The notes beneath the pieces are model-generated. The model saw only the letters and a program-made list of their open reading frames with translations. It searched no databases and was not told where the DNA came from. From the NCBI RefSeq assembly GCF_004514425.2, contig NZ_MYFN02000003.1, positions 310,001 to 374,000 on the forward strand: a DNA stretch of 64,000 bases, written 5' to 3'. Source of the DNA: Shinella sumterensis (lineage in GTDB: Bacteria > Pseudomonadota > Alphaproteobacteria > Rhizobiales > Rhizobiaceae). The translations under genes and the position numbers were made by a program. Of the stretch, positions 54,183 through 63,506 are shown piece by piece (the first letter of the stretch is position 1; each line of letters starts with the position of its first letter).

Positions 54183-55085
54183 TTGACACTCAATCAAGCA
54201 TCCATGACGGTGTCGGATGTGATCTCTGCCCACTTCGATGCGCTGACGCGCGCCGAACGGCAGCTCGCCACATCATTGCTCGACAACTACCCGGTCTCCG
54301 GGCTGGGCAGCATCACCACGGTGGCGGACAATGCCGGCGTCTCGACGCCCACCGTCGCACGCATGGTGCAGAAGCTGGGCTTTCGCGGCTTCCCGGATTT
54401 TCAGGCGCGCCTGCACCACGAGCTGGAGGCGACGCTCTCCAACCCCATCACCAAGCATGACCGCTGGGCCGCCAATGCGCCCGGCACGCATATCCTCAAC
54501 CGCTTCGCCGATGCGATCATGAACAACATGCGCCAGACGCTCTCGCAGGTGGAGACCGCCGACTTCGACAGCGCGAGCGCCCTTCTGGCCGACCGCCAGC
54601 GCAGCATCTACATCATCGGCGGGCGCATCACGAAGGCGCTGGCCGACTATCTCTTCACACATCTTCAGGTCATCCGCCCGAACGTCACGCAGATCGCCGC
54701 CAACCCCGCGTCCTGGCCGCACTACGTTCTGAACATGAAGGCCGGCGACGTGCTGGTGATCTTCGATATCCGCCGTTACGAGCAGGAGATGGAGACGCTG
54801 GGCCGCGTGGCACGCGAGCGCGGCGTCGAGATCGTGCTCTTCACCGATCAATGGGCGTCACCCGTGGCCAAGGCCGCCGCGAAGGTATTCCGCGTGCATA
54901 TCGAGGCACCCTCGGCCTGGGATTCCTCCGTCGTCACGCTCTTCATCGTCGAGTCGCTGATCGAGGCCGTCCAGAGTTCGGGCTGGGAGGAAACCAGCGA
55001 CCGAATGAAGACGCTGGAGGGCCTGTTCGAGGCCAGCCGGCTTTTTCGCAAGCCCCGGCCGGAGCTGCCGGACAAACCACGATAA
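54183..55085 (+). CDS. RpiR-family transcriptional regulator (HTH + SIS domain)
   Basis: A 300-residue regulator. The N-terminal HTH_6 domain (about 1-80, with TTVADNAGVSTPTVARMVQKLGF as the helix-turn-helix) is followed by a SIS sugar-isomerase domain (IYIIGGRITKALADYL onward). The SIS fold usually binds a phosphosugar, but RpiR members also control amine and amino acid catabolism. The start is TTG at 54183: an AGGGGAAA ribosome site precedes it, whereas the ATG at 54204 has none. It is divergent from the TRAP operon and 97 bases upstream of the ABC operon. Confidence 0.9.
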   Translation: MTLNQASMTVSDVISAHFDALTRAERQLATSLLDNYPVSGLGSITTVADNAGVSTPTVARMVQKLGFRGFPDFQARLHHELEATLSNPITKHDRWAANAPGTHILNRFADAIMNNMRQTLSQVETADFDSASALLADRQRSIYIIGGRITKALADYLFTHLQVIRPNVTQIAANPASWPHYVLNMKAGDVLVIFDIRRYEQEMETLGRVARERGVEIVLFTDQWASPVAKAAAKVFRVHIEAPSAWDSSVVTLFIVESLIEAVQSSGWEETSDRMKTLEGLFEASRLFRKPRPELPDKPR

Positions 55086-55182
55086 ACAAAAGAAAAAAGC
55101 GATACGGAACTGTCACATAAGGTTCACGCGCCACCAGTATCAGCTTCGCCGAAGTTGACTGACACACAAAAGGAGAACACCC

Positions 55183-56289
55183 GTGATGTCATCTACGAAA
55201 CGTCTGCTCTCGCTCTCCACAGCGCTTGCGATCGCCCTTCCCTCGCTCGCCCTTGCCGAGCCGAGCGCCGAGCTCATCGAAGCCGCCAAGAAGGAAGGCA
55301 TGCTGACCACCATCGCCCTGCCGCACGACTGGTGCGGTTACGGTGACGTCATCGCCTCCTTCAAGGCGAAGTATCCGGAAATCCAGGTCAACGAACTGAA
55401 CCCGGATGCCGGTTCGGCCGACGAAGTCGAAGCCATCAAGGCCAACAAGGACAACAAGGGCCCGCAGTCGCCCGACGTGATCGACGTCGGTCTCGCCTTC
55501 GGCCCGCAGGCCAAGGCCGAAGGCCTGCTGCAGCCCTACAAGGTCTCGACCTGGGACGAAATCCCCGACACGATCAAGGACGCCGAAGGCTACTGGTACG
55601 GTGACTATTACGGCGTGATGTCGTTCCTGGTGAACAAGGATCTCGTTCCCAACACGCCGAAGGACTGGGCCGACCTCCTGAAGCCGGAATATGCCGGTCA
55701 GGTCGCTCTCGCCGGCGACCCGCGCGCCTCCAACCAGGCCATCCTGGGCGTTCTCGCCGCCGGTCTCGCCAAGGACGCGAAGTCCGGCAAGGAAGCCGGT
55801 GAGGCAGGTCTCGCCTACTTTGCGGAGCTGAACAAGGCGGGCAACTTCGTCCCCGTCATCGGCAAGTCCGGCACGCTGGCGCAGGGCTCGACCCCGATCG
55901 TCATCGCATGGGACTACAACGCGCTGGGCTGGGCCAAGACGCTGAACGGCAACCCGCCGACCGAGGTCGTGGTTCCGGAAAAGGGTGTTCTCGCCGGCGT
56001 CTACGTCCAGGCGATTTCGGCTTATGCCCCGCACCCGAACGCGGCCAAGCTGTGGATGGAACACCTCTATTCCGACGAAGGTCAGCTCGGCTGGCTGAAG
56101 GGCTATTGCCATCCGGCGCGCTTCAACGCCATGGTCAAGGCCGGCAAGGTTCCGCAGGACCTGATCGACGCCCTGCCGCCGGCAGCATCCTATGAAAAGG
56201 CCTACTTCCCGACGCTCGAGGAAGTGGACGCCAACAAGGCTGCCGTCACCGGCGCGTGGGACAGCGTCGTCGGCGCGAACGTGCAATAA
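55183..56289 (+). CDS. ABC transporter substrate-binding protein (AfuA/PotD-like)
   Basis: A 368-residue periplasmic protein with a signal peptide (about 1-25, ending ALA). An AGGAG site precedes GTG at 55183 and ATG at 55186; either could start. The mature sequence (AAKKEGMLTTIALP... NVDLG-type strands, VPNTPKDWADLLKPEYAGQVAL) resembles class 2 proteins that bind polyamines, iron(III) or 2-aminoethylphosphonate. The ligand is not decided by sequence. First gene of a four-gene importer operon. Confidence 0.9.
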   Translation: MMSSTKRLLSLSTALAIALPSLALAEPSAELIEAAKKEGMLTTIALPHDWCGYGDVIASFKAKYPEIQVNELNPDAGSADEVEAIKANKDNKGPQSPDVIDVGLAFGPQAKAEGLLQPYKVSTWDEIPDTIKDAEGYWYGDYYGVMSFLVNKDLVPNTPKDWADLLKPEYAGQVALAGDPRASNQAILGVLAAGLAKDAKSGKEAGEAGLAYFAELNKAGNFVPVIGKSGTLAQGSTPIVIAWDYNALGWAKTLNGNPPTEVVVPEKGVLAGVYVQAISAYAPHPNAAKLWMEHLYSDEGQLGWLKGYCHPARFNAMVKAGKVPQDLIDALPPAASYEKAYFPTLEEVDANKAAVTGAWDSVVGANVQ

Positions 56290-56300
56290 GCAACACGCTC

Positions 56301-56330
56301 CGTCGCCCCGGCTGTTCGGCCGGGGCGACG
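56301..56330 (+). other. Stem-loop between the binding protein and permease genes
   Basis: CGTCGCCCCGGC / GCCGGGGCGACG, a 12-bp perfect stem with a six-base loop, 12 bases after the stop. No T tract. In such operons a hairpin here stabilises the binding protein message and reduces read-through to the permeases. Confidence 0.8.
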
Positions 56331-56372
56331 ACTGCGGTCCGCCCGTGCGGCACCCCCTTCGAGGTCATCGTG

Positions 56373-57263
56373 ATGTCATCAGACAGTTCAGCCCCCCGAC
56401 AGCCGACGCGCGAACCGTTCCGCCTCCCGCTGCACTGGCTGGGCGCGTTGCCGTTCGCGATCTTCGTCCTGCTGTTCCTGATCATGCCGACGATGCGCAT
56501 CGTCATCGGCGCCTTCCAGACGCCGGAAGGCAGCTTCACGCTGGACAATATCCGCGGCCTGTTCACCACCTCGATCATGTCGGCCTACTGGATCTCGATC
56601 AAGATCAGCATCGCCTCGGCCCTGCTCGGTTGCCTGATCGGCTTTTCGGTCGCGGCCGCCGCCGTGCTCGGCGGTTTGCCGAAATGGATCCGCAGCCCGC
56701 TTCTCACCTTTTCCGGCGTGGCCTCCAACTTCGCGGGCGTGCCGCTCGCCTTCGCGTTTCTCGCGACACTCGGCCCCGTCGGTCTCATCACGGTGTTCCT
56801 GCAGACCCAGTTCGGCATCAACCTGCGCGCGCTCGGCTTCAATCTCCTGTCCTTCTGGGGCCTGACGATCACCTATCTGTTCTTCCAGATCCCGCTGATG
56901 ATCCTCATCATCACGCCGGCGCTCGACGGCTTGAAGCGCGAGTGGCGTGAGGCGGCGCAGATCCTCGGCGCCACCAACACGCAATACTGGCGCATGGTCG
57001 CCTTCCCGATCCTGCTGCCGTCGTTCCTGGGAACGCTGGCACTGCTGTTCGCCAATGCCTTCGGGGCCGTGGCCACGGCCATCGCGCTCACCGGTTCCTC
57101 GCTGTCCATCGTGCCGATCCTGCTTTTCGCGCAGATCCGCGGCGACGTGCTCGGCAACCCGCATCTCGGCTATGCCCTCGCCTTCGGCATGATCGTCGTG
57201 ACCGGCGTCGCCAACACCATCTACATATGGCTGCGTGCGCGCAGCGAAAGGTGGCTGAAATGA
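56373..57263 (+). CDS. ABC transporter permease (PotB/PhnU-like)
   Basis: A 296-residue inner membrane protein with six predicted helices. The EAA loop reads REWREAAQILGATNTQYWRMVAFPIL, the contact for the ATPase. I chose the ATG at 56373 (a GTG lies one codon before); a GAGG ribosome site is close. It overlaps the second permease by ATGA. Confidence 0.92.
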   Translation: MSSDSSAPRQPTREPFRLPLHWLGALPFAIFVLLFLIMPTMRIVIGAFQTPEGSFTLDNIRGLFTTSIMSAYWISIKISIASALLGCLIGFSVAAAAVLGGLPKWIRSPLLTFSGVASNFAGVPLAFAFLATLGPVGLITVFLQTQFGINLRALGFNLLSFWGLTITYLFFQIPLMILIITPALDGLKREWREAAQILGATNTQYWRMVAFPILLPSFLGTLALLFANAFGAVATAIALTGSSLSIVPILLFAQIRGDVLGNPHLGYALAFGMIVVTGVANTIYIWLRARSERWLK

Positions 57264-58042
57264 AGAAGTTCTGGGCCTGGGGCGCCCTTATCTTCGGTCT
57301 GCTCTATTTCATCCTGCCGCTGATCGGCATGACCAACTTCTCCCTGAAGATGCGCCGCGGCGTCTATTCGCTCGATGCCTATGCCGTCGTGCTGGGCGAT
57401 CCGCGCTTCCAGGAGACCTTCACCTATTCCATCCTGATGGCGCTCGCGACCATCGTCTTCGGCGTCGTGCTGGTGGTGCCGACGGCCTATTGGGTCCGCC
57501 TCAAGCTGCCCGGCCTTCGGCCCTATATCGAGTTCGTCACGCTGCTGCCGCTGGTCATTCCGGCCATCGTCATCGTCTTCGGCTATATCAGGCTCTACAA
57601 CACATCGAGCTGGCTGCCGCTGACGGGATCGATCACAGGCACCAACATCCTCCTGATGTTCGGCTATGCCACGCTGGCGCTGCCCTACATGTATCGCTCC
57701 GTCGATACGGGCCTGCGCGCCATCGACATCGCCACGCTGACGGAGGCCGCCCAGAGCCTCGGTGCCGGCTGGACGACGATCCTCGCCAAGATCATCCTGC
57801 CGAATGTGCTGGTCGCGGTTCTCTCCGGCGCCTTCCTGACCTTCGCCATCGTCATCGGCGAGTTCACCATGGCCGCCCTTTTGAATCGCCCGGCCTTCGG
57901 CCCGTACATGCAGCTGCTCGGCGCCAACCGCGCCTATGAGCCCGCGGCACTCGCGGTCATGTCCTTCGTCCTCACCTGGGGCTGCCTCGGCCTGATCCAG
58001 CTTGTCTCCCGTTTCCAGAAGGGCGCGCAAAGCCCCGCCTAA
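57260..58042 (+). CDS. ABC transporter permease (PotC/PhnV-like)
   Basis: A 260-residue membrane protein with six predicted helices. The EAA loop is LTEAAQSLGAGWTTILAKIILP. The ATG overlaps the first permease's stop by four bases, which fixes the start. It is followed by the ATPase gene after 9 bases. Confidence 0.93.
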   Translation: MKKFWAWGALIFGLLYFILPLIGMTNFSLKMRRGVYSLDAYAVVLGDPRFQETFTYSILMALATIVFGVVLVVPTAYWVRLKLPGLRPYIEFVTLLPLVIPAIVIVFGYIRLYNTSSWLPLTGSITGTNILLMFGYATLALPYMYRSVDTGLRAIDIATLTEAAQSLGAGWTTILAKIILPNVLVAVLSGAFLTFAIVIGEFTMAALLNRPAFGPYMQLLGANRAYEPAALAVMSFVLTWGCLGLIQLVSRFQKGAQSPA

Positions 58043-58051
58043 GGACCCTTT

Positions 58052-59113
58052 ATGAGCTTCCTGACCCTCACCAGCCTCCAGAAGTCCTTCGGCCCCGTTC
58101 AGGTCGTCAAGGATTTCAACATGTCCATCGAGAAGGGCGAGTTCATCTCGTTCCTCGGTCCGTCCGGCTGCGGCAAGACCACGGTGCTGCGCATGATCGC
58201 CGGCTTCGAGACGCCCTCCGGCGGCACCATCACCATCAACGGCAAGAGCCAGGCAAACCTGCGCCCCAACCAGCGCAACATCGGCATGGTCTTCCAGGCC
58301 TATGCGCTCTTCCCGAACATGAACGTCGCCGAAAACGTCGCCTTCGGCCTCAAGGTCGCCGGTCGTCCCAAGGCGGAGATCGACCAGCGCGTCAAGGAAA
58401 TGCTCGGCCTCATCAAGCTCGACCACCTCGCCGACCGCTACCCCTACCAGATGTCGGGCGGCCAGCAGCAGCGCGTGGCGCTCGCCCGCGCGCTCGCACC
58501 GAAGCCGCAGGTCCTTCTGCTCGACGAGCCGCTGTCGGCCCTCGACGCCAAGATCCGCGTATCGCTGCGCGAAGAGATCCGCATGATCCAGCAGCAGCTG
58601 GGCATCACCACCGTCTTCGTCACGCACGACCAGGAAGAGGCGCTGTCAATCTCCGACCGCATCGTTGTCATGAACGCCGGCCGCGCCGACCAGATCGGCG
58701 CGCCCGCAGACATCTACAACCGCCCCGCCACGCGCTTCGTCGCCAACTTCGTCGGCACGCTGAACCTCATCGAGGCGAAGGTCGTCGATCCCGCCTCCAA
58801 CCGCGTGTCGATCGGCGACCAGGGCGTCACCCTGCGAGAACCGCTCGGCGACGTGAAGGCGGGTGACACGATCTCGCTGGCGCTGCGCCCCGAGGCCGGA
58901 TCGATCGCGCCGGATGCCAAGGGCGATACCGCGCTGTCCGGCGAGGTGGTCTCCACCAACTTCCTCGGCTCGGTCATCCGCACCCGCATGAAGGTCGGCG
59001 AAAGCATCATCTCCTTCGACATGTTCAACAGCCCGGGCCTCGTGCCCCCGGTGGTGGGCGAGACGGTCACGCTGCGCTTCGTGGCAAGCGACCTGCTCAT
59101 TATCCGCGACTAG
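58052..59113 (+). CDS. ABC transporter ATP-binding protein (PotA/CysA subfamily)
   Basis: A 353-residue ATPase. Walker A is GPSGCGKTT (about 34-42), the signature is MSGGQQQR, and Walker B is VLLLDEPLSALD. H-loop VTHDQEEAL follows. A TOBE domain at the C-terminus (ALRPEAGSI, LGSVIRTRMKVG) marks the CUT1/POPT-type ATPases of sugar, polyamine, iron and phosphonate importers. Last gene of the operon. Confidence 0.95.
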   Translation: MSFLTLTSLQKSFGPVQVVKDFNMSIEKGEFISFLGPSGCGKTTVLRMIAGFETPSGGTITINGKSQANLRPNQRNIGMVFQAYALFPNMNVAENVAFGLKVAGRPKAEIDQRVKEMLGLIKLDHLADRYPYQMSGGQQQRVALARALAPKPQVLLLDEPLSALDAKIRVSLREEIRMIQQQLGITTVFVTHDQEEALSISDRIVVMNAGRADQIGAPADIYNRPATRFVANFVGTLNLIEAKVVDPASNRVSIGDQGVTLREPLGDVKAGDTISLALRPEAGSIAPDAKGDTALSGEVVSTNFLGSVIRTRMKVGESIISFDMFNSPGLVPPVVGETVTLRFVASDLLIIRD

Positions 59114-59120
59114 CCGTTCA

Positions 59121-59146
59121 TTCCAGCCTTCCGGCGAAGGTTGGAA
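59121..59146 (+). terminator. Weak hairpin directly after the ABC ATPase gene
   Basis: TTCCAGCCTT / AAGGTTGGAA with one G-U pair and a CCGGCG loop, 7 bases after the stop. Followed by AATT, not a strong T tract. Confidence 0.5.
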
Positions 59147-59175
59147 AATTCTGTCGTGAAAGTCGCTCTTTGCGT

Positions 59176-59203
59176 CGCCCGCGGATTTGATCCGCGGGCG
59201 TTT
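59176..59203 (+). terminator. GC-rich hairpin terminator of the ABC operon
   Basis: CGCCCGCGGAT / ATCCGCGGGCG, an 11-bp perfect stem with a TTG loop, followed by TTTG. It lies only about 20 bases before the FMN riboswitch, so any separate ribH2 promoter must overlap this region. Confidence 0.7.
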
Positions 59204-59223
59204 GCCCGTTATGGTCCTGATGT

Positions 59224-59360
59224 TCTCAGGGCGGGGTGAAACTCCCCACCGGCGGTATCCGGAGCGATCCGGGAGCCCGCGAGCGCCTTCCGGTGGAAGG
59301 GTCAGCAGATCCGGTGCGATGCCGGAGCCGACGGTCACAGTCCGGATGAAAGAGGGCAAG
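59224..59360 (+). promoter_or_regulatory. FMN riboswitch (RFN element)
   Basis: The conserved FMN aptamer is present. The CAGGGCGGGGTGAAACTCCCC helix-loop opens it, followed by ACCGGCGGTA. A variable arm and TCAGCAGATCCGGTG come next. GCCGGAGCCGACGGTCACAGTCC and GGATGAAAGAGGG close it. It controls the lumazine synthase gene that starts about 90 bases further on. FMN binding would lower expression by termination or by masking the ribosome site; the GGACCACCGCC...GGCGGACAACC region downstream can pair and may be the switch. Confidence 0.96.
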
Positions 59361-59416
59361 CAGGACCACCGCCGCGCTGGCGGACAACCTGCATGTTCGC
59401 CCAAGGGGACCGTTGA

Positions 59417-59923
<507 letters not shown>

Positions 59924-59992
59924 ATCGACGCATCAACGACCGGAATCGTCCTGCCAGCGCATGGCGATAACGCGTTGAAATGACAAGAGCAG

Positions 59993-60012
59993 ACCCGGCG
60001 TCGGCCGGGTTT
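59993..60012 (+). terminator. Hairpin terminator after ribH2
   Basis: ACCCGGC / GCCGGGT with a GTCG-type loop, followed by TT. The rest of the 317-base gap to the next gene (59924-60240) shows no gene or other clear signal. Confidence 0.65.
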
Positions 60013-60240
60013 GCGATGGTCCCCGAACGCCGCGCGCTGCCGTGCCGGACGATCCCGCCGGCATGCTCGCTGCACCGCACAAGTCCCAATGTGGGGTGCG
60101 CGATTTACGGATAAATCACCTCTCCCGGCTTACCATGCGCACGACCGCCTGTTGCGCGGGCTCGTTTCCGGCGGCCACCGGCATGCCCGTCCTTCCGGCC
60201 CGTGGCAGCGAGGCCGACTTAACGGCAGGGGAACAGCGCG

Positions 60241-61395
60241 ATGTCGAAGCGGTTCAGCAAACATGACGCGATGGAGGCCGGCGCGCTGACGGACACCTTC
60301 ATGCGCCTCAAGCGCGGCTCGATCACCCGGCGCCATTTCCTTGAAATCACCGGCCTTGGCCTTGCCGCCGCCGTTCTTGCCCGCCAGCCGGGGTTCTCAT
60401 CGGCCGCCCATGCGAGCGACGATCTTGGATCGAGCATGTCGATCGCGACATGGCCGAACTATCACGACCCGGCGACGTTCGAGGCCTTCACCGCTGCCAC
60501 GGGCGTCGCGGTAGAGGTGAACATCTTCGGTTCGAACGAGGAGATGCTGGAGGCGCTTCGAGCCGACAGCGCCCGATGGGACCTGTTCGTGCCGACCAAC
60601 TACACGATCTCCACCTATGCCCGCCTCGGCCTGATCGAACCGCTCGACCTGCCCCGCCTGCCGAATTTCGATGCAGGCACCCAGAATGCCCGCTTCACCA
60701 GCCAGGGCACCGCCGAGGGCAAGGTCTATGCGCTGCCGAAGAACTGGGGCACGACCGGCATCGCCTACAACACGGACAAGGTGAAGGTCACGAGCTGGAA
60801 GGAGTTCTTCGCGGCCGCCATGGACGAGGCGGACGGCCGCGCGATCGTGCACGACTACCAGCTCACCGCCATCGGCAACGCCCTCGTCTCGCTCGGCTTC
60901 TCCTTCAACTCGGTGAAGCCCGGGGAACTTGCCAAGGCGGAGGAACTGCTGCTTGAGGTCAAGCCGCATCTCTATACCGTCACCAGCGACTATCAGCCCC
61001 CCATGCGCGGCACCGATGCCTGGATGATCATGTGCTGGACCAGTGACGGCGCGCAGCTCAATCGCGACGTGCCCGAAATCGCCTTCACCCTCGGTTCGGA
61101 CGGTGGCGAGATCTGGTCGGATTTCTACGCCATTCCGAAAAATGCACCCAACAAGCCGGCCGGCTACGCGCTGTTGAACTTCCTGATGGACCCGCAGAAT
61201 GCGGTGCGCGAGCACATCGCCAACGGCACCCCGGCCACCGACAGCCGCGTCGTCGCCCTGCTGCCGGCCGAAATCACCGGCAACAGGATCGTCTATCCGG
61301 ACGAGGCCGCCCTCACGCCGCTCGAATTCGGCGCCGCCGTCACGCTCACCGATCCGGCCCGCGCCGAGATCATGGCGCGGTTCAAGGCCGCCTGA
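60241..61395 (+). CDS. Orphan PotD/PotF-like ABC substrate-binding protein
   Basis: A 384-residue extracytoplasmic binding protein. A twin-arginine signal (SITRRHFLEITGLGLAAA, RR at 30-31) directs it to the Tat pathway. The mature sequence IATWPNYHDPATFEAFTAATG and KNWGTTGIAYNTD is of the spermidine/putrescine-binding family. An AGGGGAAC ribosome site precedes the ATG. No permease or ATPase follows: the next gene is convergent. It must share a transporter or serve as a sensor. Confidence 0.9.
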   Translation: MSKRFSKHDAMEAGALTDTFMRLKRGSITRRHFLEITGLGLAAAVLARQPGFSSAAHASDDLGSSMSIATWPNYHDPATFEAFTAATGVAVEVNIFGSNEEMLEALRADSARWDLFVPTNYTISTYARLGLIEPLDLPRLPNFDAGTQNARFTSQGTAEGKVYALPKNWGTTGIAYNTDKVKVTSWKEFFAAAMDEADGRAIVHDYQLTAIGNALVSLGFSFNSVKPGELAKAEELLLEVKPHLYTVTSDYQPPMRGTDAWMIMCWTSDGAQLNRDVPEIAFTLGSDGGEIWSDFYAIPKNAPNKPAGYALLNFLMDPQNAVREHIANGTPATDSRVVALLPAEITGNRIVYPDEAALTPLEFGAAVTLTDPARAEIMARFKAA

Positions 61396-61408
61396 GCGGC
61401 AACCGGCC

Positions 61409-62122
61409 TCAGACCGAGCCCAGCGGCCCCTGATGCACGACGATGCGCGCGTGATAGGGCACGCGCTTGTAGAGATCGATCACGTCCTGGTTGACCAGCC
61501 GCACGCAACCCGACGAGGTCGCCTTGCCGATCGATTTCCATTCCGGCGAGCCGTGCAGGCGGTAGAGCGTGTCCTTCCCGTCCTGGAAGATATAGAGCGC
61601 CCGCGCGCCGAGCGGGTTCTTGATACCGGGATCCATGCCGCCGTTCTCGACGGAATACCGGGCAAGGCTCGGCGTGCGCGCGATCATGTCGGCCGGCACC
61701 TTCCAGCGCGGCCAGGGCTGGCGCCAATGGATGATGCCCTCGCCCTCCCAGGCAAAGCCGTCGCGGCCGATGCCGACGCCGTAACGCATCGCCGTGCCGC
61801 CGGGCTCGACCAGGTAGAGGAAGCGGCCGGGCGTATCCACGACCACGGTGCCCGGTGCTTCGCCGGTCGGATCCTTCACGCGCTGGCGATAGTATTTCGG
61901 GTCGATCTCCTTGTAGGGGATCGCGGGAATGAGATGCCCGCCATCCTCGACGGCCGCATAGCGCGCGGCAAGCTCCTCGTCCGTCGCCGGGACGATCGGG
62001 TAGCTGACCTTCTGCGGAACGGGCACGTTCTTCACGCCGCCTTGCGTGGTTGCGCACCCCGCCAGCGTCGCTGCAGCCCCCATGAGGAAGGCCCTGCGCG
62101 AGAAGACACCGATCTCAGACAT
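61409..62122 (-). CDS. Lipoprotein L,D-transpeptidase (YkuD, ErfK-like)
   Basis: From ATG 62122 the product has 237 residues. It starts with SRRAFLMGAAATLAGC: the RR pair (9-10) and lipobox with C23 suggest a Tat-exported lipoprotein. The YkuD domain covers most of the protein. The catalytic motif is TSSGCVRLVN (Cys near 206), with serine in place of the usual histidine before GC, a variant seen in rhizobial ErfK proteins. It converges on the PotD-like gene with 13 bases between the stops. Confidence 0.93.
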   Translation of the reverse strand: MSEIGVFSRRAFLMGAAATLAGCATTQGGVKNVPVPQKVSYPIVPATDEELAARYAAVEDGGHLIPAIPYKEIDPKYYRQRVKDPTGEAPGTVVVDTPGRFLYLVEPGGTAMRYGVGIGRDGFAWEGEGIIHWRQPWPRWKVPADMIARTPSLARYSVENGGMDPGIKNPLGARALYIFQDGKDTLYRLHGSPEWKSIGKATSSGCVRLVNQDVIDLYKRVPYHARIVVHQGPLGSV

Positions 62123-62275
62123 TTCTGGAAACAACTCCTGCAAATCCCGTATGGATGCAGGATCGCTAGCCAACGGCGATGCCGGCGGCAAGCGATTGGA
62201 AGATCACATCTTCGGGATGCACAGCGTTACCGTCGCCGCCGTTGCCGTGACGACACGGCAGCGGCCGCAAAACGC

Positions 62276-63301
62276 TCAGGTCGACTGGCCGGCAAGCCAG
62301 TTGTGCCAGTCGTTCTCGCTGCCGACGAAGACGTTGAGATCGATCTTGCCGCTCACCCCGTGCGACAGGCCCGAGCCGGAGTACTGCCAGAACAGCCAGC
62401 GGCGGTTCGGGTAACGAACCGACGGATGGGCGGCGACCGAGCGCAGCCAGAACGGATATTCCTTCAGCTCGCCCGACAGGTTGTCGGCGTAGAAGTCCGG
62501 CGCGGTATAGATGATCGGCCGCTTGCCGTAATGCCGCTCCAGCCGCTCGGCGAAGACGCGGATCTTCTCGACATACTGCGCGCGCGTCAGGCGGCGCTTG
62601 CACTTCGATTCACCGTTGTATTCGGCATCGATGACGGGCGGCAGCGCGTCCGGGTCCTTCGGCACGTTGCGGATGAACCAGTCCGCCTGCTCGCTGGCCA
62701 CGCGGCACCAGTAGAAGAAGTGATAGGCGCCGCGGCGGATGCCCGCCTCCTTGGCGGCGCGCCAGTTGTGACGGAACATCGGGTCGGTGTGGTCACCGCC
62801 GTCGGTGGCCTTGATGAAGGCGAAGTTGGCGCCCTGCGTGCGCAGCTTCACCCAGTCGATATCGCCCTGCCAGCGCGAAACGTCGACACCATGGACCTGG
62901 TAGTGCTTGGGCGCGCGCTTGCCGAAATTGATCGGCTTGGCGTCCCGGAACTGCTGGCTGTAGATGCGCGAGCGCTTGCCCAACGTCCCGATGGACGGCA
63001 TCTCGGCCGTTACCGCGCCCTCTTCGGGACGCGCGGTGGGACGCACCGCTTTCTCGGCAACGGCTTCGAAGGCATGGGTTTCCGGCACTGGCCCGGCCCA
63101 TGCGAGCATTTCGCTGGCACCTTCGGCCTTCACCTTGCCCTGGCCGACCGCCACTTCCGGCACAGGCCCGGTCGCCTTGACCGAACTCGTCGTCTCGCGC
63201 GACGGCTTGATGGACAGGACCGTTTCGGGACCTGCGCTCGACGCGCAGCCCGCCAGGGTAACACAGCCAAGGAGGGCCGCCGTAAGGATCGAAAGACGCA
63301 T
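62276..63301 (-). CDS. GH25 lysozyme lipoprotein (paralogue of the enzyme at 25.6 kb)
   Basis: From ATG 63301 the product has 341 residues. The lipobox LAGC places the acylated cysteine at C19. A linker of about 100 residues precedes the GH25 domain (HGVDVSRWQGDIDW, VIDAEYN with the acidic pair, WLFWQYSGSGLSHGVSG). Its catalytic half shares most motifs with the protein at 25557-26336, including the HFYYWC/CS and WFIRNVPK segments. The difference is the longer linker. A GTG at 63313 is an alternative start. Confidence 0.93.
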   Translation of the reverse strand: MRLSILTAALLGCVTLAGCASSAGPETVLSIKPSRETTSSVKATGPVPEVAVGQGKVKAEGASEMLAWAGPVPETHAFEAVAEKAVRPTARPEEGAVTAEMPSIGTLGKRSRIYSQQFRDAKPINFGKRAPKHYQVHGVDVSRWQGDIDWVKLRTQGANFAFIKATDGGDHTDPMFRHNWRAAKEAGIRRGAYHFFYWCRVASEQADWFIRNVPKDPDALPPVIDAEYNGESKCKRRLTRAQYVEKIRVFAERLERHYGKRPIIYTAPDFYADNLSGELKEYPFWLRSVAAHPSVRYPNRRWLFWQYSGSGLSHGVSGKIDLNVFVGSENDWHNWLAGQST

Positions 63302-63402
63302 AGGCACTCGCACGCAAAACTAACCGGAGCCCGCCCTCTCGCTGCAGGGACGGAATTACTAACGGAAGATTACCGCGAAATGTTAAATGCAACGTTTACA
63401 GC

Positions 63403-63422
63403 TGACTGAGACATTTCAGTCA
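63403..63422. promoter_or_regulatory. Inverted repeat upstream of the second GH25 gene
   Basis: TGACTGA / TCAGTCA, seven perfect base pairs with a six-base centre, about 100 bases upstream of the GH25 start. It could be an operator. No other evidence. Confidence 0.35.
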
Positions 63423-63506
63423 CTTAAGGCGGAATGCCTCGCCTTTTCTGACAATTGTTATTAATCCCTCGAAACAGCCTGAAGGCCGCGAAGCAGACAT
63501 GCCAAA

